Of a stretch of 64,000 nucleotides of DNA, positions 37,401 to 47,674 are shown piece by piece. Under the pieces are notes generated by a model. That model was not told where the DNA came from and did not search any database. It saw only the letters and a list, made by a program, of their open reading frames with translations. A program made the translations under genes and the position numbers. Source of the DNA: Cardiocondyla obscurior (lineage: Eukaryota > Arthropoda > Insecta > Hymenoptera > Formicidae); contig NC_091883.1 in assembly GCF_019399895.1 (NCBI RefSeq), positions 114,501 to 178,500 of the forward strand, given 5' to 3'. How positions within the stretch are numbered: the first letter of the stretch is position 1; every line of letters starts with the position of its first letter.

Positions 37401-39327
37401 GGTTCGTCCTTCCGGTACGTTCCAGAATACCAGAGGATGTACGATAATCGTTAATAAAATGCTTTGTTCCTCAACAAACTTCGTTCATTTTCCTTCTTGG
37501 TTTACAGGCGTCAAGCAGCGTAACGGCTTGCGTTCACTATTCACAATTACATGCGGATGTTCGGTGGTCGCGGGTTTTGTACGCGACAGTTGCAAAGACG
37601 GAAAAGCAACAGTCAGCGATTTTTGGTCACGTAGGTAAATAACCGTTTTCGGTCATTGCCTTACGTGAAAATTGCAAGGCGCCGATAAGTCAGCGGATTC
37701 CAATAATCGGAAGATCCGCTGACATCGGTTGTTAACTCGGCTTGCGCCTTCGCGTGCGCGGCCTTCTAGTTGCAAGGGTCGAGTTATAACACTGTTATTA
37801 GGGAACTTGTTATCATGAGAGGAGGGGGAGAGGAAGGGAGCACCCATGTTCATAAGGGAAGGGGTAACATATGTGTCACCAGGAGAGGAGGGAAAGGGGT
37901 ATCATTGCATCAGATGCAATGTGTCATGCGTTCCCCACGTACGTGTCGAGTTACACGAACGTTATTATTTTGAAGGCAAGAGATGTGGCGATGAACTGTA
38001 TGGAATGCTGGGAGAAGAAGATAACACATCGCACGTCACTGCAAGTGTTACTCAGTCTCACGATTTTTTTTTTTTTTGTTTTTAGTGGGTGGAGAAAATG
38101 CAACTTACGCACACCCAGAGTCCGATTTCTCTGGGTAGTGTGGGACTCGCCGTGAAGTGGCTATATCGCACTAAAAATTCTACCGCAAATAAATTTTAAC
38201 GACATTAGAAACAAAATTGCGAATGCTACTCTCACGCGGTCTCAACGCGTACTGACAAAACGCGGTCTTAACACGTACTGACGAACATGTGTGAGGAGAT
38301 AAGAAGTATCAGATTGCGGACCAGGCGTTGACACCTCATATCTCCTGACACGCGTTCTCATGCACACGCATGCACACATTCATGCAATTTTAGTATTACC
38401 TTTTTATATATGATCAGCTCACGCGCTCCACCTTCTCCTCCTCCCTTCTTCTTCTCTTCACTGCATATTAGTAATAAAATGCCTGTATGAGAAGATGCGA
38501 AAGCAATGCATTTTATCATACACACACTCACTTTTAATGAAGTCTGCGCCGTTTAAATAAATAGTCTTTTTCCAATTCGGTGTTCTTATCGGAATTAACA
38601 TATGATTTGACGTTCGCGAGAGAACCGGCGTCATTATCGAAATTTTCCATGGTTGTGCATTCCGAGTCTTCTACTGGATCGCGCAACCACCAGTCACCGT
38701 GCATCGCACATAGTTCACTTTCTTCTCTCTGACTCCAGAGAGAAGAGGGGTAACTAAATGACAAAAAGGGTCTAACGCTCATCTCCTAAAGAGAAGGAGG
38801 GGACCCCGGAGGCGTCTGAGGTTCACATCTCTACTCAAGAAGAAGAGGAGGTGAACCAGGAGGCGTCCGAGGCCATATTCCTTGCTGCTCCAGCGGAAGT
38901 GAGGCAGGATTCTCAAGTGATGACAATGAGCGTGGTGGTGCGTAAAATCCCACACCTCTCTCCCCTAGCGGAAGTGAGGCAGGGTTCTCGAGAGATGGTG
39001 GTGAGTGAAGCGAGCTCTCACACTCGGAATGCTGGAAGTGGTTCTTTCACGTCAAAAATAGTATACACAGTTAACGCGATGTTTAGATAAGCTATGCGAA
39101 TTACATGTATGACACTAAAAAACGACGTTACGCAAAAGTGCGAATTACCAAACTGTATGGATTCATAGCCAATGATGTACTAATGGTTGCGAGCTTGAAA
39201 ACACAAAAACGTTCTTTAAAAAATATGTGGTGGGGGTGTTTGAATCATAGTACAATATAAAAGATAATAGAAGTAAAACGTATCGCACACGCAGGTAATG
39301 TGACTGTTCAAAGAAGAATTGTTACAC
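37401..39327. other. Mixed sequence without a recognised gene
   Basis: Short open frames at 37770-38155 include a Cys/His-containing stretch (YHCIRCNVSC) too short to assign. There is a T17-18 run near 38062-38080, a duplicated phrase ACGCGGTCTYAACRCGTACTG near 38236-38282, and two copies of AGCGGAAGTGAGGCAGG near 38892 and 38970. Confidence 0.4.
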
Positions 39328-41030
39328 CCCAGATAGCAATATCTGTTCGAGCAAATAATGCTACGTACTTGCTACAAGTTTTGGCGACAAAAAGGGAGCA
39401 ATTATGTAACAAAAGTTTGTCTTAAGAAACGTTGTTGACAAATTGTTACCAAATATGCAGCAAAACATGCGCATATTATTGACGTTAAAATGAAAGCAAA
39501 TATGTAGTAAAGTTTTATGTATAATTTGCGTCAAACAGCTCGCAAGTCTTGACGATAAAAACGCCATGCAAATTGGTACCAAACAGTTCGCAAGTATTGG
39601 CGAAAAAGCGGCACGGCAAATTGGTACCAAATAGCTCGCAATCTTACCGACAAAGACATGATGCAAATTGACGCCAAGCAGCGAGCAAATCTTGGCGCCA
39701 AAATCCCAACGGCAAATTGTCGTCAAATATCGAGCAAGTTTTGACGACAAAAGCCCGCGGCAAATTGATGTCAAGCAGCAAGCAAGTCTTGGCGCTAAAG
39801 TTTCAATGGTAATTTGATGGCAAAAATGTATGCTTGCATTTGAGATTACTTATTTCAATAGAATTAATTTTATTATAAATGTACATTTGTATGTACATTA
39901 TACATATAATATATAAAATAATAACGGTAAGTATAATTACAAAATTACAATTAAGAATTAAGTATATAATTAACATTACATATACGCATAAAATATTATA
40001 TATGTTTCATTAAATTTTATATTTCATATTAAAAGTTGCATGGTTTTGTGTAGACATGGCATCCTTCCACCGCAGAGGTGAGTGTATTATACCTGTGCAG
40101 ACAAAACAATATAATTATATTACAAATTAAATACAAAATAAATGAAAGTCAATTTTAAAACTTTGTTTTGTTTCAAAGTTTATATATATATGTATAAATA
40201 ATCAATTTTAAACAAGTTGCAAATAGATATCGCATCCTTAAAGATTTCAACCGCCAAATCGTTAAAAATAGGCACTGAAAAGTGCCGTTTGTTTTTAATT
40301 GGAGAACCTCTCCAATGCTTCGTTCCTAGAATGTGGAACGTTGTGCACATTGTCCCGGTAAATCCAAGTATGCTGAAACAGATGATTAACTTTTCTGTAG
40401 AAAGTTCGAATCGGGTCAAAGTCAACAGTATAATTAACCAAACAACACGCTAATTACAACGAAATTAATCGCCAGTTAATTCCGTTGTTATCGCCGTAAC
40501 TAGTAGGTTAATTATAAATATGACTTTGATCCAATTCAAACTATCTATAAAAACTGAAAAAAAAAATTTTGAAGGTCCCTCGTTGTTCCCGTGAATCCTG
40601 GCACAATCCTGCGAATGGTTTTTCCTCGTAGTCCATTATTATTCAAATATTCCTGCGCCGATCGTCCTTAGTGTTAATGTGTCTGTAAATAAAAATATTT
40701 TTACATTTTTATATACATATTTCAGGTAAGGCGTTAAACGTAAGGTTTATATATACGTAACATACCTTAATTTATAATCTATAAATAATTTTGTATTTCT
40801 TGTTCTTCATCTTCTTCTGATTCGGCATGGTCGTCATTCCATAAGTCTCGCTGGGTTGCTCGGCCGATCGCTGGTCTCCGCTGGTCTCCGCTGATGGTTA
40901 CGCTGCCGATGTCTGTGCCGCTCTTTCGCCGTTTTGAAAGTGATTTGCATCTGGCGCTGAAACTCTGAACGTTGTGGTCTCTCGAAATGTAGATTGCGGT
41001 ACGTTGCATCTGAAAAGTTACAATTTAAAT
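39328..41030. repeat. Left long inverted end of the CACTA element
   Basis: Reverse-complement match to about 45905-47543. The first 500 bases are subterminal repeats (TTGACGWCAAAA, GCGAGCAAGTCTTGG). The inner part carries a copy of the terminal exon of the DUF4806-type gene at 40779-41009. Confidence 0.9.
40779..41009 (-). CDS. Terminal exon copy inside left inverted end
   Basis: Open minus-strand exon preceded by TTTTCAG acceptor. Its sequence is homologous to the last exon of the plus-strand gene (45922-46142): both end RDLWNDDHAE followed by an acidic tail and stop. A GTAAGT donor lies 25 bases downstream of the transposase stop at 41156, so transcripts entering from the transposase side could splice into this exon, though after the stop. 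It may be only a by-product of arm homogenisation. Confidence 0.5.
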   Translation of the reverse strand: MQRTAIYISRDHNVQSFSARCKSLSKRRKSGTDIGSVTISGDQRRPAIGRATQRDLWNDDHAESEEDEEQEIQNYL

Positions 41031-41155
41031 GGTAAGTTTCCAGCTTCTAAATATAATATTTATAACGCACTTAAACAAAACGTTAAAGTTTTTTGTTGAA
41101 TATTAAACCTCCTACTAATAAGTCGGGAAAACTTACCATCAAGTCGAGAAGACAA

Positions 41156-43276
41156 CTACGTTGATTCACTGTGAATTATTACAGCGACAATAAATGTTGT
41201 TGGTGATCGATCGTTTTCCTCAGTATCGCTATCGTCCATGGATGTACGACTCCAAAAGGGCATCCTATAACACTTTGCTCGAATGTCGTTTAAAGAAACG
41301 TTAAATGTTTGATTACTTAAGTTAGTACATTTATAGAATTGAAAGACCGAGGATTTTAAACCGACATCATAAAAATCTTCAACATCTAAATATTGTTGGA
41401 CAGTTAATTTATAAGAATTATTGCGCATCGAAATGTCCTTAATTATGCAGATTGAGTCATCATATAAAATGCAACATTTGTTCCGTGTATCTATTCCTAG
41501 CGATATGTTATTAAAATTAATCCGACGATATCGAAGACAATTGGTATCATTATTATGCATTAAATATGTGTGAATAGACAAAGATTTATTATTTATGTTA
41601 CTCATATTGGTTCCGTGTTTTTGAATCTCTACCATTCTATTGTAGAATTGTTGCAACGGTAAGCCCGGTTTTCGACAGAATTTTTTAAAAATAGACATAT
41701 TATTTTCATAAGGAAATGCAGAAAATGAATCTACATTTCCAAAACGTCTAACATCATCGGTGATGTGGAGAAGACCGTGAACATTATACGTAATAAAAGT
41801 GAGACCATAGAGATTAGCACTACGAAGAACAAATTTTTGCAACGCAAGCTCTGCGAAAGTGAGATGTTGGGCCGATGGTGATTTTAAAACCAGAGCTCTG
41901 AATGCAGCGTGCAAAAATAAAAAGTGCTTGTACAACTCTTCATGTAACAAACCGTACAGAACGACTGGCCCAGTGTACAATAAAAATTGTCGAAATTCAG
42001 TGGCTTTAAATTTAGAAAAGTTAGAAAGAGACCTAGGACGTCTAACAAAATCTAAGGGACAATATTTTGCGAGTACATTTAGTCTTGCATTAATAATGGA
42101 TAAAGTTCTCCCTGACAACTTAGATATCCGTGAATAATTTCCACACACCCATGCAGATAAAAACTTTTTTACTACACCTAAACATACCAAATGCATATAT
42201 TCAAATGGAACTTGTGTAACCATTCTTATCGGAAGCAACGATAATGGGCTTTCACCTTCTTTATGATGATCATCATCTACACGCGTGAGATATTCTTCGT
42301 CCGTTCGAAGAGAATGATTGATTCCATTAAAAATACTACGACCTTCAACATATGTACCGGAAACTTTACATTTAGAACATGGTTTACTCGACATATGACC
42401 ACGATGATTTAAAATAAAAGCACGAGCAGGTGCATCAGCTATAAAACATCTCAAACGAATTTCCACTTTTTTATTACGAAAAGTTATTCCTCCATTGGAT
42501 ATAATTGTTCTGATATCCCTAACAAATTTTTCAAAAAACATTTTAGCATTACCTGGTTTTTGAGCACCTTTATAAATCCCTAAAACTATTGGTTTTATGT
42601 GCTGTAAATTTACAATTCTGGCTTGGATAGGCCAGATATGAATTGTACTCGTTTTGTCTAAATTACAACCATCTGTATTGAAATCTAATTCTAAATGTGA
42701 AACCGTTTCTATTGAATAATTTAAAAGACTTTCAATGAGTTTACTTTCTATATCAAAATGTAGATATTCTCCTGGTTCTACAAAAGAAATTATGGCACGA
42801 TTTCTTGGGGTACCAAGAAGTGTTCTAACATCTTTTGGTAAGCTAGATAAGCAAGAATGAGTTCTTAGAAGAGCCAAAATGTTATTACCTTGAACGTGAG
42901 TTATATTGTTATCTATGAAACAAGACGCTAAGCGTTCACTGAAAGGAACTTCATTCGAACATTCAAAAAATAATGAGAAGTCATCATTTCTCTCAGAAAC
43001 ATGACTTGATGAAGAATCAGATGTATTACAATCTTCTACCTCAACGTCATTCCGGATCTCAGGAATATCTAATGAAATATTTAATGTTGATGGATCAAAA
43101 CTATTGTTAGTTCCGGTGTGTGTAACATTAACGCAATTATTAACGACACTAATATTGTTACAATTATTTTGTGTACGCAAATTTCTTCTAATTTCTGCCA
43201 TAACTCTACTTCTCTGCCTAACAGATAATCGATGTACCACTTTCCGCGAAATTGACGTTTTAATATTTCTATTCAT
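41156..43276 (-). CDS. CACTA/EnSpm-type transposase, 706 aa
   Basis: Starts at ATG 43276 and ends TAG at 41156-41158, uninterrupted. It should cleave the element ends and carry out transposition. Visible motifs are SLPKDVRTLLGTPR near residue 150, LELDFNTDGCNLDKTSTIHI-type catalytic region around 200 with WPIQARI, FFEKFVRDIR, then CFIADAPARAFILNHRGHMS followed by CSKCKVSG (zinc-binding). Later come FEYMHLVCLGVVKKFL and the DUF4218-like block NVHGLLHITDDVRRFG, AFPYENNM, LQQFYNRM. This order matches EnSpm/CACTA (tnp2-like) transposases of animals. The first 130 residues are Ser/Asn/Asp-rich and unassigned. Confidence 0.85.
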   Translation of the reverse strand: MNRNIKTSISRKVVHRLSVRQRSRVMAEIRRNLRTQNNCNNISVVNNCVNVTHTGTNNSFDPSTLNISLDIPEIRNDVEVEDCNTSDSSSSHVSERNDDFSLFFECSNEVPFSERLASCFIDNNITHVQGNNILALLRTHSCLSSLPKDVRTLLGTPRNRAIISFVEPGEYLHFDIESKLIESLLNYSIETVSHLELDFNTDGCNLDKTSTIHIWPIQARIVNLQHIKPIVLGIYKGAQKPGNAKMFFEKFVRDIRTIISNGGITFRNKKVEIRLRCFIADAPARAFILNHRGHMSSKPCSKCKVSGTYVEGRSIFNGINHSLRTDEEYLTRVDDDHHKEGESPLSLLPIRMVTQVPFEYMHLVCLGVVKKFLSAWVCGNYSRISKLSGRTLSIINARLNVLAKYCPLDFVRRPRSLSNFSKFKATEFRQFLLYTGPVVLYGLLHEELYKHFLFLHAAFRALVLKSPSAQHLTFAELALQKFVLRSANLYGLTFITYNVHGLLHITDDVRRFGNVDSFSAFPYENNMSIFKKFCRKPGLPLQQFYNRMVEIQKHGTNMSNINNKSLSIHTYLMHNNDTNCLRYRRINFNNISLGIDTRNKCCILYDDSICIIKDISMRNNSYKLTVQQYLDVEDFYDVGLKSSVFQFYKCTNLSNQTFNVSLNDIRAKCYRMPFWSRTSMDDSDTEENDRSPTTFIVAVIIHSEST

Positions 43277-44271
43277 ATTGATGTGCTTGTTATAGACTAT
43301 TAATAAATAATGTTATAATCTGATCTCACAGATACTGAAAATCAACTCGACAAATTTCGTATAGTACTTGCTGCGAATGGTTACAGGACTTCTTTGTTAA
43401 CCTTGCCTTGGCGACGGTTGAACTCAGAAAGACCGAAACGGGCGCCAAAACTTGCGTAAGTAGCACTGAAAAAGTGCAGACTAGTACAGCTAGTTTGTTC
43501 TTTGTAGCTGAACTGCCTGCATTAGTTCACAGGTTATTTCTTTCTCTACACATTAGAAAGAAAGAAATAACTAAGATTACTAATGCAGCTACAGAAGTAC
43601 AGAGAACAAACCTCAAGTGCAATAAATTGCAGTTCTATTCCAAGTTTAGCACGTGTTTAGTCTGGAATCTGGATTTTTTTGAATTAAACCGTAGCTGATC
43701 GTAGCAGAGGCAAACACGTGGCGAAGAATTAATTCTAAACGAGCGATATATAATGTCAAAAAACATGGAGGTAACTTTCTAGTATTTTTCAGTTATTAAT
43801 ATTTAATCATTAATTTCGCGAAAACCGGTACACAGGTCATCTGTTAGAGAAATAAGGTTCCCAGCAAACACAATGCAACGTACATGTTAATTAGTTGTAA
43901 TTTCCTACTCAATAACGTAACCGTTATAAAACACATGTGTTTTATAATAGTTACGTTATTGAGTAGGAAGGTATAACTAATTAACATGTACGTTGCATTG
44001 TGTTTGCTGGGTTATGTCTGAAAATGAGAGAAATTTGCGCGCGCAAAACTCATCTTCTATCTATTATATGAAATATTTTGTTCATTAACGTAACGAGATA
44101 ATCTCATTTAATATTGTTTGATGGACGATTAATTCATGAGAAGAGTAATTACTTTATATATTATATTAACTATTATTTTTGGAAAATAAGACAACAGTTA
44201 ATATCACATATTATTAATTGTGTGTAAACTAGAAATTGAGAGTTAAACAATACACATTATTTTACTTACAG
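43277..44271. promoter_or_regulatory. Divergent upstream region of the CACTA element
   Basis: About 1 kb between the transposase start and the first coding exon of the plus-strand gene. It holds the MITE at 43860-44011. The plus-strand transcript probably starts with a non-coding exon here, since a splice acceptor immediately precedes its ATG. No clear TATA pair was identified. Confidence 0.4.
43860..44011. repeat. Palindromic MITE, 152 bp
   Basis: CCCAGCAAACACAATGC... with an almost perfect inverted copy. The centre is AAAACACATGTGTTTTAT and the whole element folds into one hairpin. Termini CCCAG/CTGGG resemble those of the host CACTA element, suggesting mobilisation by related enzymes. Flanking duplication is at most TT or GTT. 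Confidence 0.9.
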
Positions 44272-45131
44272 ATGGATGAGCGACCAAAACGTGTCATTAA
44301 CAAGCCGTCACGATACGAAACTACTTCCTCGGATGAAGCTCTCGTGACCGTGACAAAGAAGAAAAAGCAGAATGCAAGCACGCAGCGCACCATCAGTGGC
44401 ACAGTAGCAAATGACGTCCAGGAAATAAAATCACTTCTTTCTGCAAATAATAATATTTCATCACACACCACACAACTCAACACTTTAACAAATACACAAA
44501 CCAACACATTAACAAATACACATTCCAACAGTTTAACAAATACACAATCCACCAGTTTACCATACACACAATCCAATAGTTTACCATATACACAATCCAA
44601 CACTTTAACAAATACACAATCCAATACTTTAACAAATACACAATCCAACACTTTAACAAATACACAATCCAATACTTTAACAAATACACAATCCACCAGT
44701 TTACCGTACACACAATCCAACACTTTAACAAATACACAATCCACCAGTTTACCATACACACAATCCAACAATTTAACAAGTGCACAATCCTACAGTTTAC
44801 AATACACACAACCTAACAGTTTAACAAGTGCACAACCCAACAATTTACAATATACACAATACATACCACCTCACACTCACTTGCACATTCCCACACAATC
44901 AATAGATTTATTACACGAAATCTCTAACAATACTAACAATAAAACACGAACTAATCAGAACGAAGAAGTACATAATAACAATAATGTATATTTTGAGTTG
45001 CAGAATCGAGCTACACACAGAATGAATTGGAACGTTCAACATGAGGCATTCGTCGGACATCAACAACAACAGCAAATTCCAGAAAACGAATCAAGAATTA
45101 TAAAAAAAATTCCACAGCAGCAAAATAATTT
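44272..45131 (+). CDS. DUF4806-type CACTA accessory protein, exon 1 with 8-residue repeats
   Basis: TTACTTACAG acceptor ends at 44271 and the next bases are ATGGATGAG, so the start is at the splice junction. After a basic, KKKKQN-containing N-terminus comes an array of about fifteen 24-nt units encoding variants of NTLTNTQS and TSLPYTQS (44480-44870), followed by Gln/Asn-rich sequence. The donor is TT|GTGCGT at 45132, phase 2, compatible with exon 2. The role is unknown; accessory proteins of CACTA elements often bind subterminal repeats. The minus-strand open frames here are shadows of the repeat. Confidence 0.72.
44480..44870. repeat. 24-bp coding minisatellite (8-aa unit)
   Basis: Tandem units CACAATCCAACACTTTAACAAATA-like, about 15 copies with two main variants. 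The period is exactly 24 bp, so the frame is kept. Confidence 0.92.
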
Positions 45132-45217
45132 GTGCGTATATTCACTATAAACACAAACATACCCTCACATACATATGCAAATATATCTTTTATAAAATAA
45201 TTATTTTTTATGTGTAG

Positions 45218-45259
45218 AGAAATAAACAACCGTTTAGAGCGTGTGGAAACGGAACTTAA
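45218..45259 (+). CDS. Accessory protein exon 2 (short coiled-coil)
   Basis: Acceptor TGTGTAG at 45217, donor GTGAGT at 45260. Encodes EINNRLERVETELK in a heptad-like pattern, in phase with exons 1 and 3. Confidence 0.65.
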   Translation, partial: RNKQPFRACGNGT

Positions 45260-45334
45260 GTGAGTATTATAACTTTTATTTTCTGCTTTAAAGAATGTTT
45301 CTGAAATTAATTTCTGTCTATATTTTTTTTGTAG

Positions 45335-45503
45335 GAAATTGACTGCTATAATGGAGTCCCAACATAAAATAATTTCTAATATTTTAAAATGTGTGCAAAT
45401 CAGCCGCGCTACGACATCCTCCAAGCCGGATATTTTTCCAATATCTTCAAAAGAAGAAATGGATACATTTGAGGATGCAGACAATGATACTTATGCAACA
45501 GTT
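45335..45503 (+). CDS. Accessory protein exon 3
   Basis: Acceptor TTTTTTTTGTAG at 45334, donor GTAAGT at 45504. Encodes KLTAIMESQHKIISNIL and an acidic end EEMDTFEDADNDTYATV. Confidence 0.68.
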
Positions 45504-45607
45504 GTAAGTAAATAGAAAAATATTATTCCGACACTTTTTTCCTTTAAATATATGGTATGCATGTTTCTATATTAATTTAATTATGTATGCGTTTTATTTT
45601 ATTTAAG

Positions 45608-45769
45608 TCAACTATTTCCATTATATTGGAGGCTTTAATTTAAAAGAAGCAGTAAATTTATGCCTAAAGGAGAGTCTGAGCGATGCATTTACAGCCGAAA
45701 TTACCTGGTGGGGTCGCGAAGAAGCGAAAATATCGTTATACGATACAAAATTAACAAAAGCGATTTATG
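45608..45769 (+). CDS. Accessory protein exon 4 (DUF4806-like domain)
   Basis: Acceptor ATTTAAG at 45607, donor GTACGT at 45770. Encodes NYFHYIGGFNLKEAVNLCL then ITWWGREEAKISLYDTKL, which resembles the DUF4806 domain found in CACTA accessory proteins. The incoming phase does not match the outgoing phase of exon 3 as drawn, so either a small exon is missed or this copy has a frameshift. Confidence 0.65.
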
Positions 45770-45904
45770 GTACGTATATATAATATATATTACACTTATA
45801 CAAATACCTATACATATATATTTTACACAAATAAATTTATTTGAATATTCTAAATATTATATTTAAAAGAGTGTATTTCTGACAAAACAGGGAACTTACC
45901 GTTT

Positions 45905-47543
45905 TTATTGTAACTTTTTAGATGCAATGTGCCGCAATCCACATATTGAGAGACCACAGCGATCAGAATTTCAGCGCCAGATGCGAACGGCTCTCAAAAC
46001 GGCGAAAGAGCGTTACAGACACAGTCAGCGAAATCAACAAAGACCAGCAATCGGCCAAGCAAACCAGCGGCGAGACTTATGGAATGACGACCATGCCGAA
46101 ACAGAAGAGGAACAAGATCAAGAATCACAAGATTGTTTTTAGATTATAAATTAAGGTATGATACGTATATATAAACCTTACGTTTAACGCTATACCTGAA
46201 ATATGTATATAAAAATGTAAAAATATTTTTATTTACAGACACATTAACACTAAGGACGATCGGCGCTGGAATATTTAAACAATAATGAACTACGAGGAAA
46301 AACCATTCGCAGGATTGTGCCAGGATTCACGGGAACAACGAGGGACCTTCCAAATTATTTTTTTCAGTTTTTATAGATAGTTTGAATTGGATCAAAGTCA
46401 TATTTATAATTAACCTACTAGTTACAGCGATAACAACGGAATTAACTGGCGATTAATTCCGTTGTAATTAGCGTGTTGTTTGGTTAATTATACTGTTGAC
46501 TTTGACCCGATTCGAACCTTCTACAGAAAAGTTAATTATCTGTTTCAGCATACTTGGATTTACCGGGACAATGTGCACAACGTTCCACATTCTAGGAACG
46601 AAGCATTGGAGAGGTTCTCCAATTAAAAACAAACGGCACTTTTCAGTGCCTATTTTTAACGATTTGGCGGTTGAAATCTTTAAGGATGCGATATCTATTT
46701 GCAACTTGTTTAAAATTGATTATTTATACATATATATATATAAACTTTGAAACAAAACAAAGTTTTAAAATTGACTTTCATTTATTTTGTATTTAATTTG
46801 TAATATAATTATATTGTTTTGTCTGCACAGGTATAATACACTCACCTCTGCGGTGGAAGGATGCCATGTCTACACGAAACCATGCAACTTTTAATATGAA
46901 ATATAAAATTTAATGAAACATATATAATATTTTATGCGTATATGTAATGTTAATTATATACTTAATTCTTAATTGTAATTTTGTAATTATACTTACCGTT
47001 ATTATTTTATATATTATATGTATAATGTACATACAAATGTACATTTATAATAAAATTAATTCTATTGAAATAAGTAATCTCAAATGCAAGCATACATTTT
47101 TGCCATCAAATTTCCATTGGAACTTTAGCGCCAAGACTTGCTCGCTGCTTGACATCAATTTGCCGCGGGGTTTTGTCGTCAAAACTTGCTCGATATTTGA
47201 CGACAATTTGCCGTTGGAATTTTGGTGCGAAGACTTGCTCGCTGCTTGACACCAATTTTCCGTCGGGCTCTTGTCGTCAAAACTTGCTTAATATTTGACG
47301 ATAATTTGCCGTTAGAACTTTGATACCAAGACTCGCTCGCTATTTGGCGTCAATTTGCCATCGGGCTGTTGTCGTCCAGTATTACTCGCTGTTTGGCGTC
47401 ATATTGCTGTCACGTTTTGTAGACAAAATTTGCGAACAAAATACGTGCCTATAAAGGACACAGATGGCACGGAATTTGTCGTCAAAGTTTGACTCTGTTT
47501 TGTGCCAAATTGCTAACAGTTTGCTACCAAATTGTTAACTGGG
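45905..47543. repeat. Right long inverted end of the CACTA element
   Basis: Inverted partner of 39328-41030. The subterminal array at about 47090-47500 has ACTTGCTCG spaced 48-49 bp (47136, 47184, 47233). Confidence 0.9.
45922..46142 (+). CDS. Accessory protein terminal exon (in right inverted end)
   Basis: Acceptor CTTTTTAG at 45921, phase 1, encoding MCRNPHIERPQRSEFQRQMR and a basic-then-acidic tail (RRDLWNDDHAETEEEQDQ), with stop TAG at 46140-46142. It lies inside the long inverted end, so an almost identical copy exists at 40779-41009. Confidence 0.72.
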
Positions 47544-47674
47544 ACACCTCCGTGTGACAAAACAGAAAGGTTGGTCACAAGTACGTTATAAAGAATCGTG
47601 GGAGCGGGCGCAATGTCTAAAAATCAGAACGGGAATAAAATAAATATAAAATGTGATATAAATTTTATATATAT
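47544..47674. other. Spacer between CACTA element and inverted LTR pair
   Basis: AT-rich, no feature seen. Confidence 0.5.

Larger units (their letters stand above)
39328..47543. mobile_element. CACTA/EnSpm-type DNA transposon, 8.2 kb
   Basis: Ends CCCAGATAGCAA and (complement) CCCAGTTAACAA, next to ACA on both sides (a 3-bp duplication, allowing one extra C at the left). The inverted arms are long (39328 to about 41030, and about 45905-47543) and include arrays of roughly 48-bp subterminal repeats, as expected for this superfamily. A 706-residue transposase on the minus strand and a multi-exon DUF4806-type gene on the plus strand are transcribed away from a shared central promoter region. 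The copy looks structurally complete. Confidence 0.88.

Noticed and set aside
37770..38155. Zinc-finger protein (Cys/His stretch)
   Set aside because: Too short, overlapping alternatives in three frames, and no second finger or splice context.
44262..44809. Minus-strand Val/Cys/Tyr-repeat proteins
   Set aside because: Shadows of the 24-bp coding minisatellite on the plus strand, which has the splice signals and domain context.
44480..44870. CRISPR-like array
   Set aside because: Units are contiguous with no unique spacers, and this is a eukaryotic coding minisatellite.
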